A stretch of DNA of 49,089 bases from Saccoglossus kowalevskii (lineage: Eukaryota; Hemichordata; Enteropneusta; Harrimaniidae), in NCBI RefSeq assembly GCF_000003605.2, contig NW_003140834.1, positions 3,910-52,998 of the forward strand. Direction: 5' to 3'. Shown piece after piece: positions 11,179-24,100 of this stretch. The position numbers and the translations under genes are program-made. The notes under the pieces were generated by a model. That model saw nothing but the letters and a program-made list of their open reading frames with translations. It was not told the DNA's origin and did not search any database. The stretch's first letter is position 1; each line of letters opens with the position of its first letter.

Positions 11179-13542
11179 TATGTATGGGGGTCTAAAAACT
11201 AACTCTGCGACGTGATTGTGCGACTCACCGAATGTCGATTATTAATGCACTCTGCGACAAGATCGCAGTGTCACTCTGCGAAGAGCACGATTCTCATTGG
11301 TAGGTTGGTCGAAAAGCGTGAATCTCAATGGTCAATCGATGTAAGGGTACACAGCATGCCTTATAGAAATGTTCAGTTTTAAATGGTTATTTCGCCGACT
11401 GCTCGTGAACTACGGTAAACAAGTATTTACCGACGACATGCTACACGGTTCGGTAATCAGCAAGTATTTAACATTGATTTATTAACATGTATAACATCCC
11501 CCGGAGGGGATGAGAGTGATTACAAAACACATGCACGTTGGTGTTGGGTGCTTATTACGGTGTACTATTAACATCAGGGAGCTGGTAACATTAGACCTTA
11601 GAATCTCATTTTAAGGTCTATGGTTTCACACGATGTTACTTTTTTTTTTTTTTTTTCATTAGCAAGTTTAATTTATTATGACTATATTCATCACTTTGAA
11701 TTCCCAAATGAAGCGTGTAGCGGGTCAAACTGTTTCTAGGCAATCAATATCGTTTTATTAAGAATATTAAGAGAGAAAAAACGTAAAGCTATGTGAATGG
11801 ATTGAAACTACTGCTGAAGATGGAAAACTACTAGTAAAACGGCAGTGTCAACGGAAAATTAGATGGTGCACGCTTTCTGCATAAACGGAAAAGATGGCCT
11901 TGTTTATTTGGCCGATGTCGACGAGCAACAGATTTCCTGTACTCATTTCCTCGTCTAATCACCGGCCCTCAATGGTCTCACGTATCGGTGTCGTCATCGT
12001 TAAGTAGTTGAAACTCTCGCGTTGATGCGAATATTTCAGCCTAATCGTCCCTTTCGAACCACTCGCGAGGTTGGTCATAATATGACCTAGACGTGCTTGC
12101 AATCTGTTGCAATTCCGATGAAAAATTCTTGAAAAATAAATATAAATTGCATAAATGAGGGGTGAACGCGAAAGTCCNNNNNNNNNNNNNNNNNNNNNNN
12201 NNNNNNNNNNNNNNNNNNNNNNNNNNNNNNNNNNNNNNNNNNNNNNNNNNNNNNNNNNNNNNNNNNNNNNNNNNNNNNNNNNNNNNNNNNNNNNNNNNNN
12301 NNNNNNNNNNNNNNNNNNNNNNNNNNNNNNNNNNNNNNNNNNNNNNNNNNNNNNNNNNNNNNNNNNNNNNNNNNNNNNNNNNNNNNNNNNNNNNNNNNNN
12401 NNNNNNNNNNNNNNNNNNNNNNNNNNNNNNNNNNNNNNNNNNNNNNNNNNNNTATCAAAATCGTCAACAACAGAGTATTACCGTAGTATACATATACATG
12501 TAATAAACATTATGCAAATATTAATGAAACGGTAGTAGTGTTAGCGTTTGAGCACTGGTCTTTCCGAAGTTTCAAAAGCTGGGATGATGAATCAATGTAC
12601 AAAGTAACCGTTTTTATTTATTATTGAAAAATCAAGAAAAAAAAAGAATTTCCCTTCCGCTACATTAAGATCAATATGGACCACCGAAATTTGTCGTTCA
12701 TTTAAAAAAATAAACCACAATTTTCAGTAATACTGACTTCAAAAACTATGATACAAAAATAATTACATTCATGCCTCAAACCAACGCCGTTTTTGTTTAC
12801 TTTTCATAACTGTTACAAAGTATTTTATTTCTGGTGGTTAAAATACCAGCTAATCGATCGTAGACCACAAGTTTTGAGTCCGTTTATGATCTAAACGAAG
12901 GCAGACGATTGCAAACAACTGCTGTCATGGCAAAACTTTGCACGTCGTGAATGATTTTTTTTTTCACTGCATGCAAATTATTTTCCTTGATGCACTCAAC
13001 AAAGTCAAAGCAGACGTACAGCATTCGTTGCAGAACGTGTGAAAAGTACTTCGCGTTCCACTTGCTTTGAAGCTGCCGCCTATGCCAATGAGCATCGTCA
13101 TCGGAACGAAGCCTTACAACTCCAAGATGGCGATAACGTTACACCATAAATAGGCAGTCAAAACCAACATGCACGTTACACTATTTAATTTTTCTAGCCA
13201 GCGGTGTGATGTGTCTAAAAACCTTAAACCACGTGTCATTTGTTTGGTCCCACAATTTGTCTTCCATGTGCTTGCCGATCACCGAACAGTGCGGCATGTC
13301 GCCGGTACATAGTGTTTACACACTTTTTTTACCGTACCATTTTTACCATTTAAAACTTAATTTCTTTACAAGGCATATGCGGTGAACATCGACCATTGGG
13401 ATACGCGCTGTTCGACCAACCAACCAATAGGAATCGTGCTCTTCGCAGAGTGACACTGCGATCCTGTCACAGAGTGCATTAATCGACATTCGGCGAGTCG
13501 CACAATCACGTCGCAGAGTTAGTTTTTATACCCCCATACATA
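11179..13542. mobile_element. 2.4-kb element with very long terminal inverted repeats
   Basis: The left end (from TATGTATGGGGG at 11179) and right end (to CCCCCATACATA at 13542) are inverted copies. Homology is strong for about 145 bp and then traceable in blocks for roughly 390 bp each side (11179 to about 11570; about 13150 to 13542). Candidate target duplications GTCTTAG lie just outside (11168-11174, 13547-13553) but leave 4 poorly matching bases at each end, so the exact termini are unsettled. CTCTGCGA occurs three times in the left arm (11203, 11250, 11274) with counterparts on the right, resembling transposase-binding subterminal repeats. The interior shows no transposase, though 275 bases are unknown. 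It is a foldback-like or long-TIR DNA transposon; hAT or Mutator affinity cannot be decided. Confidence 0.85.
12178..12452. other. Assembly gap (275 N)
   Basis: A run of N lies roughly in the middle of the long inverted-repeat element. Long inverted arms often stop assembly, so the true missing length may differ from 275. Reading frames across the gap are meaningless. Confidence 0.99.
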
Positions 13543-13554
13543 CATGGTCTTAGA

Positions 13555-14230
13555 GAATCAGTACAATTTATTGTCTATTTTTCGTTGTTTCACAATGTTT
13601 TGGTGAAGGATAATAATAATTGTTTATTGCATCTTTAGAAATACACATTTCTTTCAGTATATAGCAGTAGAAATATTAATCAATACAAAAAAAAAATATA
13701 ACAGTGAAGTGACTGTGGTTTTTATACTCTCAAAAACCAGGCTACTTCTCTCAGTAAAATGTCAGTAGACTCCAGCATTTATTGATTGATAGAGGAATTC
13801 TTTGATGTCAACAAACTAATTTATATATAATGGAATTCTTCAACAAACTATTATGTCAGTATTATCTGAAAAACAAATATGAGAAAAAAAACAGTTCCTC
13901 TACAGACTGTTCAAAAATATTACCAGTGTAATGATGGGCAATTCGCTACAGGAATTCTTGGATATAAAACCAAATTTTGTGAAATCAACTTGAAAGTTTA
14001 GTTGTGGTAAATTAAAGTCCTGTAGTGCAAAGTTAGATTTCAAGTGTGAGCAATTGCATTTCTGTTGCAAGAAGTTTTTTTTCAGTTGTTAGAATTATGT
14101 TTACATTTGCTTGAATACAATTTTTTTTTCTCGTAATTTAAACTTTTACTTTATAAATTAAAGTTGATGTTGCAGAAAGTGAAGATTAATGTGACACCAG
14201 TGGGCCATGAAATTAATTGAGAAGTGTTTT
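13555..14230. other. Unassigned AT-rich sequence
   Basis: No gene is seen. At 13609-13640 the minus strand reads GATGCAATAAACAATTATTA, which resembles the 3' tail of a LINE or SINE on that strand, but no body could be recognised. Confidence 0.4.
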
Positions 14231-14232
14231 TT

Positions 14233-14348
14233 TACCGGAGGATCTCAAAGTATGCACAAAGACAGTACAGCTGAAGTATCAACCAACGCACAGCGGAGGT
14301 CAATGTGACGGTGTACTGACTGAGTGCATACTTTGAGGTATTCTCGTA
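14233..14348. mobile_element. About 116-bp MITE of the GTGCATACTTTG family
   Basis: The inner ends CTCAAAGTATGCAC (14244-14257) and GTGCATACTTTGAG (14324-14337) are exact inverted repeats, and the outer 10 bp on each side are related. The same terminal block recurs in intron 6 of the SLCO gene (30055-30300), so this is a dispersed family. No coding capacity. Confidence 0.7.
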
Positions 14349-14772
14349 ATAACCTTATTATTATACATCTTTTCCTTAAAAAACTACATCATGGGAATGC
14401 CGAAATCCAAAATGTTCAGAACAGATCAGTGAACTCATTTGTGTGGAGTCCTGTCAAACCCTGGTGTCAGCCAATTCACATTTCCTAATATGATCAATGA
14501 AAATACCCGTAAAATACTGCAAATTTACAACACGCTGCATAACTTTATTGCATAGTTCTCAGTGTTGAAGTGATCCGTTTAAAAACCCTGTAAAGCTAAT
14601 GCTCTATTTTATGATGGACTTCTCATAAATTATCTCATGAACTGTAGAAAATTCTTATGAAGCTTACAGGGTCAGTGAGAGGTTTACTAGGAATTCATAC
14701 GAACTAGAAACGGAAACTTAAATATAGGAGGAATTTGGAAATTGTATTTGGTACAGGGGTTATACCCATTGG

Positions 14773-15001
14773 CCTTTTCACTACCAGTTCCCTCTTTTCA
14801 TCACAAGTTCACAAAATAGTCCTGTTTATAGTTGGCACTTTCCTTCAGAATATTGGGACGAAAATAGTCAATTTTTTTAGTACAAACTGAAAGTTAATTC
14901 AAATTGTTTGTTGACTCCAAAATTTTCATTTCCAGACATATTGACGAAAATATAATAAACGTGCAGACAAATTTGGACAAGGAAGTCTGGTGGTGAAAAG
15001 G
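14773..15001. mobile_element. 229-bp MITE with CCTTTTCAC-type ends
   Basis: The ends CCTTTTCACTACCAG (14773-14787) and CTGGTGGTGAAAAGG (14987-15001) are inverted repeats with one mismatch. TTAA follows on the right (15002-15005); the left flank reads TTGG, a likely decayed TTAA. A second copy in opposite orientation lies at about 15650-15850. A TTAA target suggests piggyBac or Kolobok mobilisation. Confidence 0.7.
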
Positions 15002-15005
15002 TTAA

Positions 15006-15645
15006 AAAAATGGTGGATTTGAAAAAAAATGGTTTTGGATGAAGAGAAGGAAATAAAAACTTGCTTTGATAAAATGTTAATTTATTAATTCAATTTATAT
15101 ATTTTTGTTGGATTCAGTGGCAAACAATATTATATTCCATTATTAAGAATATTAATTTTGAAACAATTAATTGAGTTTTCTCATTCATCCAGACACATTA
15201 GTTTTAAACAACTTTTTTCTAGACAATTTATTTGTCTCACAACTTATCGGTGATTGTCGATGAAACTAAAATAGTCTGCAAGATTTTCTTGTGAGTATCG
15301 CCGTCTTCCTGCTTTGACTATGTACAGCGAAGAGGTATTTACTGGTCTTAGTTCAAATGTCATCTTCCCATGTCTGTCTAAAAGTATTTCTCACAATTAT
15401 TATTCACCTTATTTTACTTTCTGATCCAATCAAAAATCATAGCAGTCATTTTTCAAAAAAAACTACCTGTAACAATTGTTATCGATTGTCTTCATCTGAT
15501 ACCTGATGAACTTTTTCATTTCTCTACAATAATATGCAAATACAACAATTCATCATTGATACTCATTTCATGGCACTCCAGAGGAATTTTCACTGCTACA
15601 AAATATCATGGTTTTCACTGACCCAGGTAAATTAGTCTCACAAAA
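15006..15645. other. Spacer between two inverted MITE copies; nothing recognised
   Basis: AT-rich sequence without an open frame or repeat that I can support. Confidence 0.4.
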
Positions 15646-15649
15646 TTAA

Positions 15650-15850
15650 TCTTTCCACCACCAGACTTCCTTGCCCAAATTGTTCTGGACTTTTTTGTTT
15701 ATATTCTTCAATATTTCTGGAAATGAACACTGATTTTGGAGCCACCAGACAAAGTTTGTGTTAATTTTCAGTTTTTAATCAGTTTCAGTTTCGCAGACTA
15801 TAAACGGGACTATTTTGTAAATTTGTGATGAAAAGAAAGAACAGTTTGTA
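15650..15850. mobile_element. Second CTTTTCACCACCAG MITE, inverted orientation
   Basis: The reverse complement aligns along most of its length with 14773-15001 (shared blocks such as TTTTCATCACAA, ACAAAATAGTCC, TTTATAGT, CATTTCCAGA, AAGGAAGTCTGGTGGT). TTAA (15646-15649) precedes it. Its far end is more decayed than that of the first copy. The pair makes a large inverted repeat with a 0.65-kb loop. Confidence 0.7.
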
Positions 15851-16440
15851 CAGTAAAATTGTTTCAGTGGTATGATTGTAGTGAATATCCTCTTGGCTTA
15901 TCACTGTGTTATCATTTGGATTCCCACTTGTGATGCAACAGTATGAAGTATTCTAGATGTCATAATTTCAAAGTATACCTATGAGTTTTGTAATCAGGAA
16001 TAACTGCAGTTACTGTAATCATTATTTGGAATCTGGGGCAGAAATCTGAATCTGAAACTAATTTTCCATCTCTAATTCCCACTGGTGGGACCATAGTCTG
16101 CCTATAATCACTCAGACTACTGTTGGCATTTACGAGGTTAACCTAAGGTCAGATTTGCTGGTTTACATGATACCATTGACATGCTGTCTACCACTGCTAC
16201 TGTATTTCTGTTTTCATATAGGGGTCTTCCCAAAGCATAGAATACATGTAGGTTATTCATCCTGGTACTTTTGGTGGTATTAAAAATCAAAACGAGTTTA
16301 TTTTATAGATATTTCGGCACAATTTCTTAGACTTGACTATTTGTCTTAGCTACTAGAGTAAAATGTTTCTGTTAGGAACAAATAAACACATTAAAATTCT
16401 ACAATTGTTGTCATGCTGTTATACATATGTACCAACATTA
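15851..16440. other. Unassigned sequence upstream of LINE fragment 2
   Basis: No supported gene. It may include decayed LINE 5' sequence, but no conserved block is readable. Confidence 0.35.
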
Positions 16441-16441
16441 G

Positions 16442-17056
16442 TATCCAAAATGGATAAGAAGTTTTATCAAAATCAGTAAAGAAAATGAAATAAACATGTT
16501 TACACAAAATTTAGAAAAGATGAAATCATTAAAACACTACTGTTGGTTTAAAAGAAACATTAAAAAAGAAAATTACATAATAGATCCTTATGATCATCAT
16601 GGTATCTCCCTTGTCTTTAAAACTAGGTCAAACTCTTTAGATCTTGAAGGTAACAAAATGGGATGGAAAAATTACAGGGGTAATGGAATTTGTGGAGTCT
16701 GCAATCAGGGCAAAGAAGACATTTACCACTTTCTTTATCTTTGTACGTCATCTAATCATATTAGAAAGGAATTTTATTTAGCATTAGAAACCTCACTGAG
16801 AAACAATGTTGAATCTTCATCACTAATGAATAGTTTTCTTTCAGGGGGGTTGAATTATAGGTTCAATTTCCTTTTTGGTGATACACTATGGAACATAAAT
16901 GAAAATGTGGGAAATACCTCATCAGCTTTAATTAGGAAATAAGTAACTGATTTATGGCAATATAGAAAAGAAATGATGAATGTAATTTAAATATATGTAT
17001 TACTGTTTTCATGCTGCCGATACAAAGGTTGAATAAACATTATTATTATTATTAGT
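16442..17056 (+). pseudogene. LINE fragment 2: C-terminal domain and 3' tail
   Basis: An open frame of 167 codons (16442-16942) reads YPKWIRSFIKISKEN, then YRGNGICGVCNQGKEDIYHF and a further Cys, the C-x2-C...H-x4-C zinc-binding block found at the C-terminus of many CR1/L2-type LINEs. After the stop come about 70 bp of 3' UTR, GAATAAACATT and (ATT)n, then unique DNA. It is a 5'-truncated insertion from a family distinct from the LINE at 6.4-10 kb, and its frame is intact to the stop, which suggests it is younger. Confidence 0.75.
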
Positions 17057-17059
17057 AGT

Positions 17060-20000
17060 ACCAGGATGTGTGACCTTTAGGGGTCATGAGAAGGGCATAA
17101 TTATCATAATAATAAATACGATATAATTAATTAACATTTGCTGTTGTTATGCAAATATGTTTTTTCTTGTGTGTAGAACAATGATTGCAGATCCCTCACA
17201 TCAGGTCTAGATGGTCACTTCCAGGGAAGCGACCATGCTTTTAAGTATCTTATCTTCTGTACTGCAGTACATGTACCTATACATCATTAATGATTTTGAT
17301 ATACTCACCACAAATTCATCAGTTAATTTCAAGTGTCATAATATTGATTCACCCTAATACTTTGTTCATTGCATTTCAAAACTCTTGGTAATTATCTTTT
17401 AAATTCACACGCTTCACTTGTTTCTTCTAAGTCAAATACAAGCGTAGTGGTCAATTTGCATCTCATTTGCATGTGTATTTTGACTTGGAATATTAGGTTA
17501 TTTACATGTGCTCTGAATTCATTTCTTACTATTACTATTATAATACAAATCATATTCTAAAGTAGTGCACATTATTTGAATTAATATTGGGTGTCGCTAT
17601 TAAAATGAAAATGTCAAAATACATTAAGATTTTGATGCATTATATCGCCATGGAAACTATTCAGTCATATTCATCTCTGATATTAGATACAGTAATAGAC
17701 AAGAGAACTGGTGATGGTTGTAGAACCATAACTGCCTCAGCTCAAAGATTGTTATGTAATACAGGGGAATGTGAAGGGAAATGTATTGTACCTCTGTGTA
17801 ATTTACAATATATCTGCATTAACCTTCACTGTGAAGGACAATATGGCAGTTGACTTAAATGACTGGTAAAAGCAAGGCTTGTCAAATTCTGCGAAATAGT
17901 AGTTAGAATTTCCAGATTACGCAACCGACACATTGTGAGATATCAAAATATGGATGATAAACAGCAAGTGATCATGATATTTCCAGAGATGTAGTTGGAT
18001 ATGAAGCAAATTGACCTAATAATCCATGAAACATACTCTCACATATTCGTACATATCATCCTGTCTTATTGTGTGTGGGCAAAGCTGTCATGCACACAAT
18101 CGGAAAAATATGTTATTACTGTAAATAATTATGAACAATAAAAACTATGAACAATTAATAAGGAAAATATGTGATTTGCTATGCAGTTTCCAGAAAATTA
18201 TTACAAGTCCCAGAAGTGCATACGAGTCGTCAAAACGTACAGTTTGGTAACAGAACCCAAATGAGAAGTCTGGATTCACGGCGAATACTTCTAGTGAGTC
18301 ACCCCTCTAAAAACGTCATTACTGTGCCAATGACATTGAACTTTGCTCTTCCATAAAGCAGCAGTTTTCATCTTCAAATAATCAAAATAAACTTGATACC
18401 CTGGCGAAGCATGTCTATTGTTTCACAACGACTGTCCCAGGGGATTTTCGTCTTCTCAATTTCTCAAGATAAACATCCCAGGGTTGTTTTGTGTACTAGA
18501 AGGACATGTTTATTGGCAGCATTTCTTGTATTAATTTCCATTGCACAAAAAAAAAAGAAGAAGCAAATACTGTTACTGAAGCACAGAATTTGCATGAATT
18601 TTTCTCCCCGGCCATTCATGCAAACTGCAAATGAAGTCTTTTACCTCATCCATAGTTGTTGACACTTTGCAACCGCCTTGATGGATGTATTTTGACCCCG
18701 GATTCTGACCTTGCGTTCTGGCTACATGTACTGCCCTTTCATACCAGTTCTATTTCCTTTCATTATTACATCCAAATGTCATGATAATTAATATTTAAAA
18801 CCAACCTTTATTTCACAGTCACTTTAGTTTTCACTTTTCTAAAATTATTTTACTGATCAAAAGACTTTTCACTCCCATCATGCAATTTCCAGTAGTACTT
18901 CCGCAGACACAGCGGCGATCGCCAACATATCTACAAATAACCTCACTCTCAGGAGCTGAGGAATAATCTATTATCTCATATTATCTTTTCTTCTAATAGC
19001 TTGAAAATTATTTTGCTGTCAGCTTTGAAAAATTTATATTTATTCTTCCTTTTAATTTCACATTGTGTGAAGTAGTACATCATTATATATAATGTTTTGT
19101 ACATCTGACATGGTCCTGCATCATGTGATATGAAGAAGAACAAAATCGGAAATAAGTAAAAATAAATATTTAACCCACTTTAAAATCAAGAAAGTATCAC
19201 AAATATTTTTGCAAATCACTGTCGTCTCTAAATGAAGAATGATGATAAGGTTTTTTTTAAGCATTTGCTAAACGTATGCTTAAATTAATTTGTATATTTA
19301 TTCTGCAGTGTTTAGAGAATTTTTTAATCTTTACAAACTTCCTCTGTACATATGTTACAAAGTTCAATTCACTTGCACTCATGGCATCCAACTAGATTTG
19401 CTGTAAAGTATTTTCCAATCCCTCATCTTGGTTTAACACTTTGAGTGCCATATTTATTCCCCACTCAAAATGGGGTCAATTTGTTTCATGTCATTTGTTT
19501 CACTGAATTCAAATATGGCAGTAATTTCATGTCTCAGGAGAGATGGTGGATGCAATATAACGCAAGAGACCACTGAAATTTTGATTGAAATGAGATGCAT
19601 TTTCAGTTTGATTTATGTTCGACTTGTTGCCATTGGTGATGATCCAGAAACTGACATTTGTAATTTAGTTTTTTACAAAAAATAAATTGTCCCAGACAGA
19701 TATTATTTTTCCTTGTCTAACTCGCATTGGAGGTGGATAGAATTGCAGCTCACTTGTTAAAAATTTGAAAATTACTAAAATTCTAGGGTATTTGCTCATG
19801 GGTACCCAGGCATGTTACCAAGGAAACAATGATTAAGCACTATATTGGTGGCCATTTTGGATTAGAAAATACTCACAACTTATGTTTATAATTAAAAAAA
19901 AAACATTTTCAAGTAAATGTACCTTAAATTTTTTCTTTGGAATTTGAAAAAGCCAATCACAAAGAATATTTTAGCAAAGTTTCAAAAAATTGTCGTCCCA

Positions 20001-20440
20001 AATATGTGTCAGCCACAACCATTCTTCATTTATGCGAGACTGTATAGCACTGTTGGGAATTCATGTGAACCCATTGAAGTGTAGTAGTTGATGTACTCAA
20101 TTGATCACATGTATACATTACACCATACTGACAGTTATGATGCACAGACAATTATAAATCTGTTTTATGGCGATATAAATTCTTTCGTAACAAGAAATAG
20201 ATTTGCTTATGGCCATACTTTAATTCCTAAAATGTCCTTTTCTGCTTTTTTCCAGTTTTTTGTGCATTACTGAGAAGTGCTATCAGCATCATTTGCGGTA
20301 ATTTCCATAGTAACCACCATCCAAAAGTCATCATTATAAGTCAAGTACCAAAACGATAAGATAACAGAAGAAGAAGACAAAGTTATTTTCTCATTGATTG
20401 TCGATTTTTCAATATTCTGGACTTTGATAGTGATTGTCAA
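17060..20440. other. Intergenic region upstream of the SLCO gene
   Basis: Several short open frames lack any recognised motif. At 19433 the sequence TTTAACACTTTGAGTGCCA resembles one end of TTAACCCTTT-type non-autonomous elements, but no right end is seen. A pyrimidine-rich stretch ending in CAG at about 20254 could be the acceptor of a 5' UTR exon of the SLCO gene. No TATA box or other promoter element stands out. Confidence 0.4.
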
Positions 20441-21122
20441 ATGATGGCTGACAATAATTTTCACAGTCTGGGGGCATCGGCATCGCAGAAGGACACAAAT
20501 AAAAACGATTATGATGCTGAAAACAAGGACAATGTACAACTCGGCGTTATAGACACTGAACCACTGACCGTAGATCAGCAGTGTGGATGGGGAAGCTGGA
20601 AGCCATCTTGTGCACAGGTGTTCAACAACTCTAAAGGCGTTCTCTTCTTCTTGTGCATTTTTTCAATAACCCAGAGTATGGCAGTAAACGGTTTCATTAA
20701 CGTTGTGATTACAAGTCTTGAACGTCGTTTTGATCTTCCAAGCATAAATACAGGACTTATTGCTAGCAGTTATGACATTGCTGTATTAGTTCTTCTCATA
20801 TTTGTCACCTACTACGGTGGTCAAGGGCACAAACCGAAGATGCTAGGGTGTGGTGCTTTCATCGTGGGGCTTGGATCATTTGTATTCATGTTGCCGCACT
20901 TCACCTCAGGGTTGTACGAGTTTGATGCTAATACTCTTGACGTGTGTGATAAAAACAGCACTATTATAGAAGATTGCGAGAGTAGTTCCAATTTATCCCT
21001 ATACCTAGGTGTTTTTATAGTTGCTCAGCTACTGCATGGCTTTGGAGCCTGTCCTCTTTATACTCTAGGCGTTACATACATTGATGAGAACGTCCCAACT
21101 AAAATGTCTTCAGTATATGTTG
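20441..21122 (+). CDS. SLCO4A1: SLCO gene exon 1 (start codon, membrane segments 1-4)
   Basis: It encodes residues 1-227: an acidic, polar N-terminus of about 55 residues facing the cytoplasm, the CGWGSWKPSC stretch, and roughly four membrane helices ending in YTLGVTYIDENV. An extracellular loop around residues 165-185 carries Asn-x-Ser/Thr sites (NST, NLS). A second ATG follows immediately (20444). The donor is GGTAAGT with GT at 21123, phase 1. Confidence 0.95.
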
Positions 21123-24100
21123 GTAAGTATTGATTTTAATTATGATAACTATGATTTAATATGAATGTGCTGTTTGGATTGTAACCAATCTGATTAAAAT
21201 AATCATGAATTAGGAGGTCATTTTAATTTTCAGTCGCTGGTGTTCATCACTTCGAAATATATCTGACCAAATAAATCACCAAATCATGCACAGTTTCCCT
21301 GACAGGATTTATGTTCCAATTAGAGCCCTCCTTAGAGTGCAGTCTGTAACACAAATTCTGATTGGTAGCTGATCCTACAAGATTGAATGAGAGTTTCAGT
21401 GTCTAAAAAAACAAAAAAACATTGAAACTTAATCAGATTGAATTGCGATGGGATATGTGTACAAATCAGTGTTAGCATAGGATATAATTGTAACATATTA
21501 TTGTGTACCGTAAAATCTGTATTAGAAGCCGCATCCCTAATAGAAGTCGCACCCATTCTTTTTGAAAAATTGAGAACCAAAAAATCATCATTTCTCATAT
21601 GTATAGATGCTCTAATAGAAGCCGCATCTCCTCTATTGCATTGTACCATTTTAATAGAAGCCGCGATTTCTAATACAGATTTTACAGTAATTATGATATT
21701 CCATTAATATGTGTTAGGGACAGTCTGGCATTGTTGCAGAAGCTAAAGAAACTTAATTTTTGTGCTTTTTATCATTTGGGGGGGGGGAGAGGTTAGCATA
21801 CTTCATTTGCTGAATCTCAATTTCACACTTGTTGATATTATAAAGACACACAAAATAAAATAAACTGCAACATGCATGAACATGAACAGCAAAGATCTGC
21901 ACGAACTTAATGAAATATACGTTGGATAAAATCAAAAGTGTGTCAATGTGACCCCGACAGATGACTTAAACAGTGGATGCATGTGACTTTTGAATTGCTG
22001 ACTGTTCATCTATCTGCGATAATGCAAGATCATTTCTTAGATGTTAGTCTAGGCTAGAGCTGCCTCTATATTGACAATGAACTTTTGTTTATTTTTTGTG
22101 TGTGGGTGGAATGGTATTATATTTTACTTTGTTTCAGGTATCTTTTATGGTTTTTCCATGTTTGGACCTGCTATAGGTTACGTGTTAGGTGGAATGATGC
22201 TAAATTTGTATACTGATATAGGTCAAGTAGATACATCAGAGTAAGTACATATCTCATTTTGCATATGACACAGTCATGTGAATATCGCAAAAAAAACATG
22301 AATTTCATCAGTATATGCTGACCATCACTGAAACAGTATCTTTTGGATTTTAAAAAAAAAAACACCATTCCATCCTGTACATTATTGTTAGGTTTATATT
22401 TATAAAAACTTCAAAAAGCCAACTATTTTCATTTTAAATTAATCTCACTCACTCTCAAGTGAAAGGATTAGATTGGCTAGTTAGGCGCTATTCTGTATTT
22501 CATGAAGTGCTCACATGTCAATTACACAGTATTCTAACCATTTACAACATTACACATACATTGTCTAACTGTCATTTGAGTTTATTAATATTTATATTTA
22601 TAAATAATTTATGATGTACCTGACTTCAATGTGAATAGCATTCATTTTGCAAGATATATACATTGGGTATTGGGAATTGCGCTGACCAGTGACGTTTTGA
22701 TGCCGTGGATATTATATGCTTCATTATAGTGGACACTTCACTATAACAAAATATTTGTACATGTATGTCTCCAAAAAAGTTTGTTATAATGAGGTTACAG
22801 TGTAGGTAAATGAATGAATGGTGACTTCCTGCAATCTTGCTTTTTAGTCCTCGTTTGGACGAAGTCCGACACAGGAACTATTAATTTGAGTTCGCTCCGT
22901 CCGTCCGTCCGTCCATCCGTACGTACATCTGGAACCATATCTTGGACACCCATTGACGGATTTCATTCAAACTTAACATGAAGACAATACATAATGTTTT
23001 ACGTATGCGCGTCAAGTTACTTTATGATCGGTACAAAAATGGCCGACTGGTGGCCATTTTGGGTATAAAATTTGCTATTTCTGATACCTAAACATGTTCG
23101 CAGCAGTTTCTCAGAGATGACTGGGCCGATTTGGATCAAAGTTGATATGATAATCATACATATTGGGTTGTAGGTGCACGTAATTTTTTTCTCGTGATTC
23201 AAACAAATATGGCCGACTGGCGACCATTTTGTTTTTCATAGTACCCATGCTACTTTATCTTGAATGCAATGAATGTTTCTGTTCAAATTTTGTACAAAGA
23301 TAGTATACCAAGAGGTACATCTGCACCAACATGATTTTTGTGATTCAATTCAATATGGCTGGCCGACGCCATATGTTCATGTAAAAGCGCTTAATCGTCA
23401 TTTTTACATGTCTGGAGCCGTTTCTCAGAGATGACTAGGCCAATTTGGATCAAAGTTGGTATGATGATCATACATATTGGGTTATAGTTGCATGTCATAT
23501 TTTTTCTGTGATTCAAACTAATATGTCTGACTGGTGGCCATTTTGTTAGTCCCCGTTCGGACGTACAAACGGGGACTTATGGTTTGCCATGTGTGCGTTC
23601 GTGCGTCTGTGATCACCTGTATCTCGAACATGCATGGACCGATTAAGTTCAAACTTCACTCATACATCACACATTATATGGGACATATGCATTTTTTTCA
23701 TGATCAATTTAAACGATAGCCGAATAGCAGTCATTTTAAGGCCAAAAATGCATCAAAATCGCACATTTTCACCATTCCGGACCCGGATCTCAGTTATGCA
23801 TGGACAGATTTTGTTCAAATTTGGTACATACATTAAACATAATAGGACCTTGATGAACGTCATTTTTTGGGGGGGATCGGGTTTGAAATGGCCGACTGGC
23901 GGCCATTTTGTTTTAAAGAATTCAGTTCTGGATCCGTATCTGAGACATGCCTGGATTAATCGAGTACAAACTTCACACACACAAGGTACATCATATTACA
24001 AATATGTATGTGCATTTGATTCATGATCTCATTAACGATAGCCAAATGGCCGCCGCTTTAAGGCCGAAAATGCATTGAAATCGCACATTTTCACCATTCC

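Noticed and set aside
12087-12535. Three reading frames crossing the N run
   Set aside because: Most of their length is unknown sequence.
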